DNA from: Treponema sp.
GTDB taxonomy: Bacteria > Spirochaetota > Spirochaetia > Treponematales > Treponemataceae
DNA: 57,154 nucleotides
Reading direction: 5' to 3'
Assembly: GCA_018385415.1 (NCBI GenBank)
Contig: JAHAZA010000042.1
Span: 1-57,154, forward strand
The notes beneath the pieces are model-generated. The model was not told the origin of the DNA. It saw only the letters and a program-made list of their open reading frames with translations, and searched no databases. Shown piece after piece: positions 35,126 through 41,945 of the stretch. The position numbers and the translations under genes are program-made. Every line of letters begins with the position of its first letter. Within the stretch, counting starts at the first letter, position 1.

Positions 35126-35503
35126 ATGGGAAATAATAAGAACACTGAAACTTATGAAATTGCATTGAGTCAGGATGAAGTAGATAAACTTTTAAAAACT
35201 GCAACTTCACAGCCTGTAAAAAAAACTTTACCTAAAGAAACAGATACTAAAATTAAGGCATTAAAAGAAAAAACTAAAGCAGTAGCAAAAAAAATGAAAA
35301 ATTCACAAATGAAAACTGCGTCGAAGAAAGCAGCTGTAAAAAAAACAACAACCAAAAAAGCTGCAACAACAAAAAAAACTGCTGCCAAAAAAACTGTAAA
35401 CAAAATGTCCGTTTACTTTGAAGGTAAATGCTACGGAACAGGTACAGTCGTAACTAAAAATGGAAAGAAAATTATTGAGCTTCTTTCGATTAGAAAGAAA
35501 TAA
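35126..35503 (+). CDS. Small Lys/Ala/Thr-rich basic protein with FliM/FliN-like ends
   Basis: The 125-aa protein has three parts. The N-terminus contains ALSQDEVDKLL, which closely resembles the LSQxEIDxLL peptide at the start of flagellar switch proteins FliM and some FliN (the CheY-P-binding segment of FliM). The middle (residues about 30-93) is a histone H1-like run rich in Lys, Ala and Thr. The last 32 residues (MSVYFEGKCYGTGTVVTKNG and following) follow the pattern of the last strands of the FliN/SpoA domain (VYVNGKLIARGEVVV). It could therefore be a motor-associated mini-protein or simply a basic DNA-binding protein. A CTGGAG site precedes the ATG. The coding strand has several A6-A8 runs that are prone to slippage. 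Confidence 0.6.
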   Translation: MGNNKNTETYEIALSQDEVDKLLKTATSQPVKKTLPKETDTKIKALKEKTKAVAKKMKNSQMKTASKKAAVKKTTTKKAATTKKTAAKKTVNKMSVYFEGKCYGTGTVVTKNGKKIIELLSIRKK

Positions 35504-35514
35504 CTTTAGTCACC

Positions 35515-35573
35515 ATAAGGGCATTAAATAAGCGCATCTAGTTTTTGAAGATGCGCTTTTTTATTGCCCTTAT
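35515..35573. terminator. Long two-tier terminator hairpin overlapping the next promoter
   Basis: Outer arms ATAAGGGCA (35515-35523) and TGCCCTTAT (35565-35573) and inner arms AAGCGCATC (35530-35538) and GATGCGCTT (35550-35558) are both perfect, with a partly paired AT-rich section between. T6 follows the inner stem. The outer right arm covers the -35 box of the following J-domain gene. Confidence 0.8.
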
Positions 35574-35592
35574 GATTTATATTTAGTATATT
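35564..35592 (+). promoter_or_regulatory. Promoter of the J-domain gene with -10 box 6 nt before the start codon
   Basis: TTGCCC (35564-35569), a 17-nt spacer and TATATT (35587-35592) are followed by 6 nt and the ATG at 35599. No Shine-Dalgarno site is present. The -35 box lies in the outer arm of the preceding terminator. Confidence 0.6.
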
Positions 35593-35598
35593 TAAATT

Positions 35599-36228
35599 AT
35601 GGAAGACTTGTATAAAGTACTTGGGGTTGAAAAAACTGCAACACAAGACGAAATTAAAAAAGCATATCGCAATCTTGCGTTTAAATATCATCCTGACAGA
35701 AATGAAGGTAGTAAGGAAGCAGAAGAAAAGCTGAAAGAAATTAATGCTGCCTATTCTGTGTTGGGAGATTCTGTTCAGCGCCGGCAGTACGATGCATCAA
35801 GTTATACTACAAATTCCTCATACCAGCAGCAGAGTAACGGATACAATGGATATTATGGCGGTGGCTTTTATAATTCCGGTCGAGGCTATAGAGGCACAGA
35901 TTCCAGTGATTATGCTAATTACTCAAGTTACGAAGAAGCATTCAGAAGGGCTTACCAAAATTCCACTAATCAGAGCAGTTATAAAACTTATCAGGAATAT
36001 AATGCCGAACCTAGGGTTTCTCTTGGAAGAGGAATTTATAAACTTGTTTCGGGAATTATATTAACAGCTTTTGGACTTTTTTCCCTTGTTTTTACTGTAT
36101 GGTTTGGTATCCTGAAATTTTTGAGTTTTGGTTTGATGTTCTGGGGAATTTCATCCATTATTTACGGTGCAACTGCAATACGAATGGCACGTCGCGCACG
36201 AGCTGCACGTAATAAGGGCAAGAAGTGA
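35599..36228 (+). CDS. J-domain (DnaJ-type) membrane protein
   Basis: A co-chaperone-like protein of 209 aa. Residues 1-65 are a J domain (LYKVLGVEKTATQDEIKKAY) with the essential HPD in FKYHPDRNEG, which stimulates DnaK. Residues about 75-140 are a Tyr/Ser/Asn/Gly-rich flexible linker that replaces the Gly/Phe region. Near 150-195 are two hydrophobic helices (LVSGIILTAFGLFSLVFTVWF and FLSFGLMFWGISSIIYGATAI), and a basic tail (RRARAARNKGKK) ends it. It lacks the zinc-finger and C-terminal peptide-binding domains of DnaJ, so it is a class III J-protein that likely recruits DnaK to the membrane. It ends 2 nt before infA on the other strand. Confidence 0.88.
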   Translation: MEDLYKVLGVEKTATQDEIKKAYRNLAFKYHPDRNEGSKEAEEKLKEINAAYSVLGDSVQRRQYDASSYTTNSSYQQQSNGYNGYYGGGFYNSGRGYRGTDSSDYANYSSYEEAFRRAYQNSTNQSSYKTYQEYNAEPRVSLGRGIYKLVSGIILTAFGLFSLVFTVWFGILKFLSFGLMFWGISSIIYGATAIRMARRARAARNKGKK

Positions 36229-36230
36229 TT

Positions 36231-36449
36231 TTATCTCTGGCGGAAAATAATTCTACCGCGATCAAGATCGTATGGTGAGAGTGCAACTTTTACTGTGTCA
36301 CCTGGAACGATTCTGATGTAGTGTTTACGCATTTTACCAGAAATATAAGCCATAATAATATGACCATTCTGTAATTCAACACGGAAAATAGTATTTGGCA
36401 ATGCTTCTTTAACGATGCCTTCGACTTCAATAGCTTCTTCTTTAGCCAC
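36231..36449 (-). CDS. infA: Translation initiation factor IF-1
   Basis: The 72-aa OB-fold protein binds the ribosomal A site during initiation. The sequence is typical: AKEEAIEVEGIVKEALPNTI, then FRVELQNGHIIMAYISGKMR and PGDTVKVALSPYDLDRGRI. It starts with GTG (36449) preceded by a strong GGAGG. The gene diverges from the DksA-like gene, and the two promoters overlap over a shared palindrome. Confidence 0.97.
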   Translation of the reverse strand: MAKEEAIEVEGIVKEALPNTIFRVELQNGHIIMAYISGKMRKHYIRIVPGDTVKVALSPYDLDRGRIIFRQR

Positions 36450-36478
36450 GATTCCTCCATAAGAATATTAATTCTAAA

Positions 36479-36522
36479 AGAATACGAATTTTGTTGTTTT
36501 TTTCGCAAATTTTGCTTATATT
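36479..36522. promoter_or_regulatory. Overlapping divergent promoters of infA and the DksA-like gene
   Basis: Plus strand: TTGTTT (36494-36499), 17 nt, TATATT (36517-36522). Minus strand: TTGCGA (36508-36503), 18 nt, TATTCT (36484-36479). A GCAAATTTTGC palindrome (36505-36515) lies in the plus-strand spacer and touches the minus-strand -35 box, so polymerases or a regulator would exclude each other. Confidence 0.5.
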
Positions 36523-36605
36523 AGTATCTACAAAAGAAAGAAAATTGTCAACGGGTTCTATTTTGGCAAAAAAGAGGAATTTGTTGTCTTAACGGAGGTA
36601 TTACA

Positions 36606-36962
36606 ATGAAACAGGAATTTATTGATAAAATGAAGGGTAAACTGCTTCAGATGCGTGCTGATATTTATGAATCTCTTGCTAAGAAAAACGAAGATTTTAA
36701 AGGACTTGTAAATGCAGTAGAAGCAGGAGATGTTTGTGACATTGCTTCTGATGCTATCGATAGAACTATGCTTGATTCTCTTGGACAGCAGGATGCTGAT
36801 CGTCTTGAAATGGTTAATAAAGCTTTGACACGTATTTCTCAGGGAAAATATGGTATTTGTTTTGTATGTGGCAAAGATATTCCTATGGCACGTCTTGAAT
36901 CTCTTCCTTGGACAGGAATGTGTGTAGATTGTAAAAGTAAAGCAGAGAAGAGCAGCCGCTAA
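36606..36962 (+). CDS. DksA/TraR-family zinc-finger protein
   Basis: A 118-aa protein that, like DksA, should enter the RNA polymerase secondary channel and tune transcription with ppGpp. It has an N-terminal helical hairpin with acidic residues at its tip (GDVCDIASDAIDRTM, resembling the DxxDxA motif of DksA) and a C-terminal C4 zinc finger (CFVCGKDIPMARLESLPWTG, then CVDC). It is shorter than E. coli DksA (151 aa), as in many non-proteobacterial members. A GGAGG site precedes the ATG, and the leader is about 80 nt. It converges on the histidinol-phosphatase gene; a 10-bp stem (36978-36987 with 37003-37012) lies just inside that gene's end. Confidence 0.88.
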   Translation: MKQEFIDKMKGKLLQMRADIYESLAKKNEDFKGLVNAVEAGDVCDIASDAIDRTMLDSLGQQDADRLEMVNKALTRISQGKYGICFVCGKDIPMARLESLPWTGMCVDCKSKAEKSSR

Positions 36963-36970
36963 AGGATTGC

Positions 36971-37831
36971 TTATAAATCTTCCAGCTTGAAACCTGGTTT
37001 TGAGCTGGAAGAATCAGGCCGGATCAGTACAGCTTTCTGTGTGTATCCGGCTTTTTTTATTGCCTGCAGCGCTCTGTCAAATGCACCATCAATAGAATCT
37101 GTTGAATGGCAGTCTGATGAAATCGTTACAGGAATATTCTTTTCTTTCAATAATTCAAGCATATAGCAAGACGGATAGACATCATTCATAGCGCCCCGTG
37201 TAATGGCTCCAGTGTTTACTTCAACAATAATATTTGTTTTAGAGATTTCCTTTACTAATTCTTTGACTTCTTTTTTGTACCAGCTATCGTTTTCATTAAA
37301 AAATTTCAGCTGATCGTTGCGTTTTCTAACAAGATCAGGATGTCCAAGTATTGAAAAATCTCCATGCTTAATCATTTGCCGCTGGAGGTAAAAATATTCC
37401 TGAACAGCCTTTTTTCCATTGCCGCCAAAAAGGTTATCAATACCATCACGGACTCCTTGCGCAGATTCGTCAACTGTAAAGAATCCTTTTTCATTTACAA
37501 TGTAGTGAACAGAACCAATAAGATAATCTGGTTTGAATTGAGCAAATCGTTTGAAAGTTGGTTCACATAACGAAGGGATATAATCAGCCTCGAAGCCACA
37601 AAGTATTTCAATTTTATCTTTGTATTTTTCTTCAAGCCTGTGGATTTCTTTTGTATAAGCTTCATGATCTCTTGGTGCAATATGCCAGTCTTCAGCAAAT
37701 GGATTCATACTGTGACCAGAAAAGCCCAGTACATCAAATTTTTTTTCAATTGCTGATCGAACCATTTCTTCTGGCGTATTGACACCATCACAGAATGTAG
37801 TGTGTGTGTGATAATTAGTTTTAGAGCTCAT
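36971..37831 (-). CDS. Histidinol-phosphatase (PHP family)
   Basis: Likely dephosphorylates L-histidinol phosphate in histidine synthesis. The 286-aa protein has the metal-binding motifs of the PHP family in order: YHTHTTFCDG, GFSGHSMNPF, GFEADYIP, GSVHYI, ILGHPDLVRK, EVNTGAITRG and SSDCHS. The HisJ/HisK-type length fits. No other his genes are nearby. The start overlaps the last codons of the upstream kinase gene by 11 nt, so it is the third gene of the 41106-36971 transcript; whether its product is functionally tied to the phosphorelay is unknown. Other PHP phosphoesterase activities are possible. Confidence 0.87.
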   Translation of the reverse strand: MSSKTNYHTHTTFCDGVNTPEEMVRSAIEKKFDVLGFSGHSMNPFAEDWHIAPRDHEAYTKEIHRLEEKYKDKIEILCGFEADYIPSLCEPTFKRFAQFKPDYLIGSVHYIVNEKGFFTVDESAQGVRDGIDNLFGGNGKKAVQEYFYLQRQMIKHGDFSILGHPDLVRKRNDQLKFFNENDSWYKKEVKELVKEISKTNIIVEVNTGAITRGAMNDVYPSCYMLELLKEKNIPVTISSDCHSTDSIDGAFDRALQAIKKAGYTQKAVLIRPDSSSSKPGFKLEDL

Positions 37832-39884
37832 GTTTTTTCTTCCAGAGTTTTATTTCATTCTTAAATTGAATAAGTTCTGCACAAAGTGCATGGTAATTCA
37901 TAGTAAGGGCATCAATGTCTTCTGATTTTGCAGCTTTGTTAAGTCGATTTCCATAATCAGAAAGCGAAAGGGCAGAGACACTTGAACTTGAACCTTTAAG
38001 AGTATGACCGGTTCTCCGAAGTTCCTCAAAATTCTTTTCGCTAATTAACGAAGGAATATTGTTAATCAGTTTTTCTGACTGACTGATAAAATCTGTAAGT
38101 AATTGTGTACCAAAAATGTAATCATTTTCAACGGTGTCGAGAAAGTCTGATTCATTCCAGATTTTTTCTTTCTGGGCATGTGTTTCAAGCAAAGTTGCAA
38201 TTTCTTGTGCTGTAGGAAGAATTAATGCTGTATTCCATTTTTCAATGATTTCTTTGACCATGGAACTTTTAAATGGTTTTACAAGAATATCATTCATGCC
38301 GGCATTTGTATAATGCTTAAAATTATCTTTATCTGAATTTGCAGTGCAGGCAATAATAATTCCCTTAAAGCCAAAATTGCGGATTTCTTTTGTAGCATTA
38401 ACACCGTTTTTAATCGGCATCTCAATATCCATAAAGATAAAGTCAGTTTCTGGATGCATGCTAACAATGTCTACTGCTTCCTGACCGTTTTCTGCTTCAA
38501 TAACATCAGCACCAAATTTTTTTAGGAATGTTGTAAGAAGCTTTCTGTTTACAGGATGATCTTCAACTACTACGGTATGGAGACCATTTGCAAGCTCAGA
38601 ATCTTTTTGTTCCTTAATTATGATTTCAGTTTTCTTCTTGATAATATTTTCTGGAGAGTTAGCTTCTTTTGCTTTGCGTGCAAGTTCACGCTCCTGGAGA
38701 ACGAGGCTTGGATCTCTCTGTTCAGTTACAGCGGTTTCAAATGATTCCTTGAAACTCTGAGAAAGAAGTTCAAAAAGCTTTTTCCTTTTAACAGGTTTAT
38801 AGAGATATCCATCAAACCAGTTAAGCATTTTCATTTTTGCTTCGCCCCCCATTTGGCCTTCTGGAACCATAAGGTATAGCTTTGCATTATTGATTTCTTT
38901 ATCGTTGTTAATTTCTGCAGCAAGATGCCATCCGTCAACTTTTGGCATAATCATATCAATGAAAACAGCGGTGACAGGTTCTCCATTTTTTGCATTTGCG
39001 TGCATGATTTTTAATGCTTCATTTGCATTATTTGCTGTCAGTAGGTTTGATACACCGAACTTGTTTAAAGATTTGATTAACGAAATCTGAGAAAGACTGC
39101 TGTCATCAACAATCAGTATTTTTGTAGTACCAGGAACAACAAGTTCGTATTTATTCTCAGAAGAATCAATTGAAGGGCGGTAAGGAATTCCAAAATAAAA
39201 AATTGAACCACCTTCAGGATTATTTTTAATACCTATTATACCGTTCATTGCTTTAACAAGAGATTTACAGATTGCAAGTCCAAGTCCTGTGCCACCATAT
39301 TTTCTTGTTGTAGAGGCATCTGCCTGGTAGTAGGCTTCAAAAAGATTTTTCTGTGCTGCTTCAGGAACACCGATACCACTATCTGTAACTTTAAACAAAA
39401 GATAGTCGTTATCTAGTGTTACATTGATGTAAATATAACCTTTCTGAGTAAATTTTACGGCGTTTTTAATTATGTTAAGGAGAATCTGCTGAACACGAAT
39501 CTGATCGCCCATTACATATTCTGATATTATGCTGTCGATGTCAGTAACTATTTCAAGGCCTTTATTAAAAGCTTCAATGCTTATAAGGTCTGTTGTTTTT
39601 TCAATTGTCTTTACAAGATTGTATGGTGTATCTTCCAGCTGGAAATCTTTATTGGAAATTTTTGAAAAGTCCAGGATATTGTTAGCAAGTGAAAGCAGTG
39701 CTTCTGAGCTGAATTGAATCTGACGTATATATTCCTTCTGCTCACGATCAAGCTGTGTTTCGTTTAATAATTCAACGGAGCCAATGATTGTTTGAATAGG
39801 AGTTCTGATTTCATGAAGGGTAGTCGCGAGAAAGCGACTGGAATCTTCAATTGATTTATCCTGTGAGTTATCTTGTCTTTGCAT
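37821..39884 (-). CDS. Soluble hybrid histidine kinase with two receiver domains and Hpt
   Basis: The 687-aa cytoplasmic phosphorelay protein has no sensor or membrane segment and begins almost directly at the HisKA domain. The order is: HisKA with phospho-His 24 (FLATTLHEIRTPIQ), HATPase (N-box NIIKNAVKFT, DSGIGVP, GGTGLGLAI), receiver 1 at about 255-375 (ILIVDDSS, phospho-Asp in VFIDMIMP), receiver 2 at about 437-560 (VVVEDHPVNRKLL, phospho-Asp in FIFMDIEMP, LVKPF) and a C-terminal Hpt (RRTGHTLKGSSSSV). Input probably comes from a partner, perhaps the double-receiver protein encoded just upstream, whose frame overlaps it by 17 nt. Confidence 0.93.
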   Translation of the reverse strand: MQRQDNSQDKSIEDSSRFLATTLHEIRTPIQTIIGSVELLNETQLDREQKEYIRQIQFSSEALLSLANNILDFSKISNKDFQLEDTPYNLVKTIEKTTDLISIEAFNKGLEIVTDIDSIISEYVMGDQIRVQQILLNIIKNAVKFTQKGYIYINVTLDNDYLLFKVTDSGIGVPEAAQKNLFEAYYQADASTTRKYGGTGLGLAICKSLVKAMNGIIGIKNNPEGGSIFYFGIPYRPSIDSSENKYELVVPGTTKILIVDDSSLSQISLIKSLNKFGVSNLLTANNANEALKIMHANAKNGEPVTAVFIDMIMPKVDGWHLAAEINNDKEINNAKLYLMVPEGQMGGEAKMKMLNWFDGYLYKPVKRKKLFELLSQSFKESFETAVTEQRDPSLVLQERELARKAKEANSPENIIKKKTEIIIKEQKDSELANGLHTVVVEDHPVNRKLLTTFLKKFGADVIEAENGQEAVDIVSMHPETDFIFMDIEMPIKNGVNATKEIRNFGFKGIIIACTANSDKDNFKHYTNAGMNDILVKPFKSSMVKEIIEKWNTALILPTAQEIATLLETHAQKEKIWNESDFLDTVENDYIFGTQLLTDFISQSEKLINNIPSLISEKNFEELRRTGHTLKGSSSSVSALSLSDYGNRLNKAAKSEDIDALTMNYHALCAELIQFKNEIKLWKKKHEL

Positions 39885-41106
39885 GTAAAACTTCTATTGC
39901 CTTTGAAATAATAACATCAGGCTTCTGAGGTTTTACAAGATAACTGCTTGCACCAAGACTTAATGCCTGAATAACAACTTCTCTCTGTGTTGCCTGTGAG
40001 TAGATAATGATAGGAGGTGAGTTTGGAGATACCTTTAATTTTGTAAGAACATCAAATCCTGACATTCCCTGCATAAAGATATCGAGAATTGCAAGATCAA
40101 AATGTTCTTTCTCTATAGCTTCAATAAAATCAGAACCGTTTTCGAAAAGAACAGTTTCTGCTCCCATTGAGCTCAAAGAACGTTGAAGTAGTGAACGGAC
40201 TACGCTGTCATCGTCAACAACTGCAACCCTGAATACAGTTCCTTCTTTGTCATCAATATCCAGATCAAAATTAAAGCGAAGATCAATGGCAGCATCATCA
40301 ACTTCCTGCTGGGTAAGAATTTCTTCAGCAATAAGCTCAGGAACTTCGTCTTCTGTAGCACTGATAGATACAAAAGAACGCAGGACTTTTCTTAAGTCGG
40401 TTACAACTTTGATTTCATTATACTGTGGATGTCCATCTAAGAATGCAGGAATAAAACTGTCTAGAGAAAGAATTTTAATATTCTTTTTCTGAATTCTTGT
40501 TTCAGAAAGAATAGTATCTAAAAGATATTCAAGATTGATTCCGTCAACAAAAGAGAGCATAAGGTCAGTCATCATAAGAATGACTTTTGGATTACTCAAT
40601 TCTTCTTTATCGATAAGCTCTGTAAGACGATATTTTAGCAACGAAATTTTTTCACGGTTCAGAACCTGAGCAAATTCAACAAAAATAATATTATTGTTGT
40701 AATGAACCTGAAGAATAGATGGTGTTGTATCAACAGAGAAAGAAATCTTTAAAACATTTCCAATTGCTTCAATGAATGAGTTAAATTTGATTGGAGTAGG
40801 AAAGTATTTTATAACACCATATCGAACCAGGGAAGCAATTCTTGCTTTTTCAATTACTGGTCCTGTAAGAATAATAGGAATATTTTTTGCATTCGGATCT
40901 GACTGTTTGCTTTTTAAGAAATCCATCAAATCAGTAAAGGAATCTGAAACATCCATAATTACAAGATCAGGCAAAGAGGTCACAAGTCTTGTGTAAGCAT
41001 CACGTCGGCCATTAGTAACTTCAACAGTAATATTTTCTGTCGAGAGTTTTTCCCTAATGAAATCACTGAAAAGTTTAGATGAATCAATAATCAGAACCTT
41101 TTTCAT
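39868..41106 (-). CDS. Double-receiver response regulator with central STAS-like domain
   Basis: A 412-aa protein. Residues 1-120 form a receiver-like domain (VLIIDSSKLF, LVIMDVSDSF) that keeps a central Asp, but one of the acidic pair is Ser and the usual Lys-Pro is Thr-Pro (YFPTPIKF), so it may be a pseudo-receiver. Residues about 125-240 have the alternating pattern of a STAS domain (VILMMTDLMLSFVDGINLEY, then IKILSLDSFIPAFL). Residues about 285-412 are a complete receiver (VAVVDDDSVV, LAILDIFMQGMSG, YLVKPQKP). There is no DNA-binding output. It overlaps the hybrid kinase gene and probably acts with it by protein contacts. Confidence 0.85.
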   Translation of the reverse strand: MKKVLIIDSSKLFSDFIREKLSTENITVEVTNGRRDAYTRLVTSLPDLVIMDVSDSFTDLMDFLKSKQSDPNAKNIPIILTGPVIEKARIASLVRYGVIKYFPTPIKFNSFIEAIGNVLKISFSVDTTPSILQVHYNNNIIFVEFAQVLNREKISLLKYRLTELIDKEELSNPKVILMMTDLMLSFVDGINLEYLLDTILSETRIQKKNIKILSLDSFIPAFLDGHPQYNEIKVVTDLRKVLRSFVSISATEDEVPELIAEEILTQQEVDDAAIDLRFNFDLDIDDKEGTVFRVAVVDDDSVVRSLLQRSLSSMGAETVLFENGSDFIEAIEKEHFDLAILDIFMQGMSGFDVLTKLKVSPNSPPIIIYSQATQREVVIQALSLGASSYLVKPQKPDVIISKAIEVLHAKTR

Positions 41107-41169
41107 AACTATTCCATTTTAATGTGATTTTGGACCTTTAGCAATATTAAATATTAATCAGACTGTAAC

Positions 41170-41198
41170 TTGTTGAGAAGAAAAAAGTAAGATACAAT
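41170..41198 (+). promoter_or_regulatory. Promoter of the DJ-1 family gene
   Basis: TTGTTG (41170-41175) and TACAAT (41193-41198) are 17 nt apart. The leader of about 25 nt carries GAGG 6 nt before the ATG at 41230. Confidence 0.55.
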
Positions 41199-41229
41199 AG
41201 CATATATTTAGAAAATATTGAGGTTTTGT

Positions 41230-41850
41230 ATGAAATTTGTAGAGATTCTTGCTCCTGGATTTGAGGAAATAGAAGCTATGTCACCTGTTGATTATTTGAG
41301 AAGAGGTGGCGTTGAAGTTGTTGTTGCAGGAATTTCTGCATGGGGTGAAAAGTATTCCAGTGTAATTCATGGTGCTCATGGAATAAAGGTTGAGTGTGAT
41401 ATAAGTTTTGATGAATATCTTTCATCAATGAATGGTGAACTGCCTGATGGAATTATTATTCCTGGTGGAATGCCTGGAGCTGCAAATATTGGTGCTAATA
41501 AGCAGATTCTGGATTTAATACAGAAAATGAATGATGCACAGAAATTTGTATGCGCAATTTGTGCTGCTCCAATTGTTGTTCTTGCACAGACTGGTGTTCT
41601 TGCTGGTAAGCAGTTCACCTGCTATCCTGGTATGGAACAGAATATTGCAAAATACATTCCCGATCCTGAAAAAATCAATGACCTGATGGCTGGATCTTAT
41701 CTCAATCTTGAAAAGTCAAATGTTAGAGATGGAAATATAATTACAGGAAAAGGTCCTGGCGCTGCAGAGGAATTTTCTATGAATATTCTTAAGTCAGCTT
41801 GTGGTGTAGATGTGATGATGAAAGTAAAAACATCAAGTGTTCAGCGTTAG
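41230..41850 (+). CDS. DJ-1/PfpI family protein (YajL/ThiJ-like)
   Basis: The 206-aa cytoplasmic protein has the flavodoxin-like DJ-1 fold: KFVEILAPGFEEIEAM, with the conserved Glu of the active site, GIIIPGGMPGAANI and the nucleophile elbow FVCAICAAPIVV (Cys in AICAAP). It ends with GAAEEFSMNIL. Members act as glyoxalase/deglycase-type or oxidative-stress proteins; the precise activity is not settled for this family. The start at 41230 is set by a GAGG ribosome site; an upstream TTG at 41218 is rejected. It is a single-gene unit with its own promoter. Confidence 0.92.
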   Translation: MKFVEILAPGFEEIEAMSPVDYLRRGGVEVVVAGISAWGEKYSSVIHGAHGIKVECDISFDEYLSSMNGELPDGIIIPGGMPGAANIGANKQILDLIQKMNDAQKFVCAICAAPIVVLAQTGVLAGKQFTCYPGMEQNIAKYIPDPEKINDLMAGSYLNLEKSNVRDGNIITGKGPGAAEEFSMNILKSACGVDVMMKVKTSSVQR

Positions 41851-41878
41851 TATAAATACAATTTGAACTGTTCGTACA

Positions 41879-41908
41879 TTGTTACCAACAGTGGTTTTAT
41901 GATATAAT
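41879..41908 (+). promoter_or_regulatory. Promoter of the amino-acid ABC operon
   Basis: TTGTTA (41879-41884), an 18-nt spacer and TATAAT (41903-41908) precede a leader with TGGAGAA before the ATG at 41946. Confidence 0.55.
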
Positions 41909-41945
41909 AGTTTATTAATTTTTTTACATATCTGGAGAATATATT

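Noticed and set aside
35170..35403. Hydrophobic frame (Phe/Val/Ala-rich) opposite the Lys-rich gene
   Set aside because: Phe-rich hydrophobic runs are what poly-Lys codons give on the other strand; no start signal.
36978..37012. 10-bp stem-loop as a terminator for the DksA-like gene
   Set aside because: The stem is perfect but lies inside the histidinol-phosphatase coding end and lacks a T-run on either strand; it may be chance or a weak pause site.
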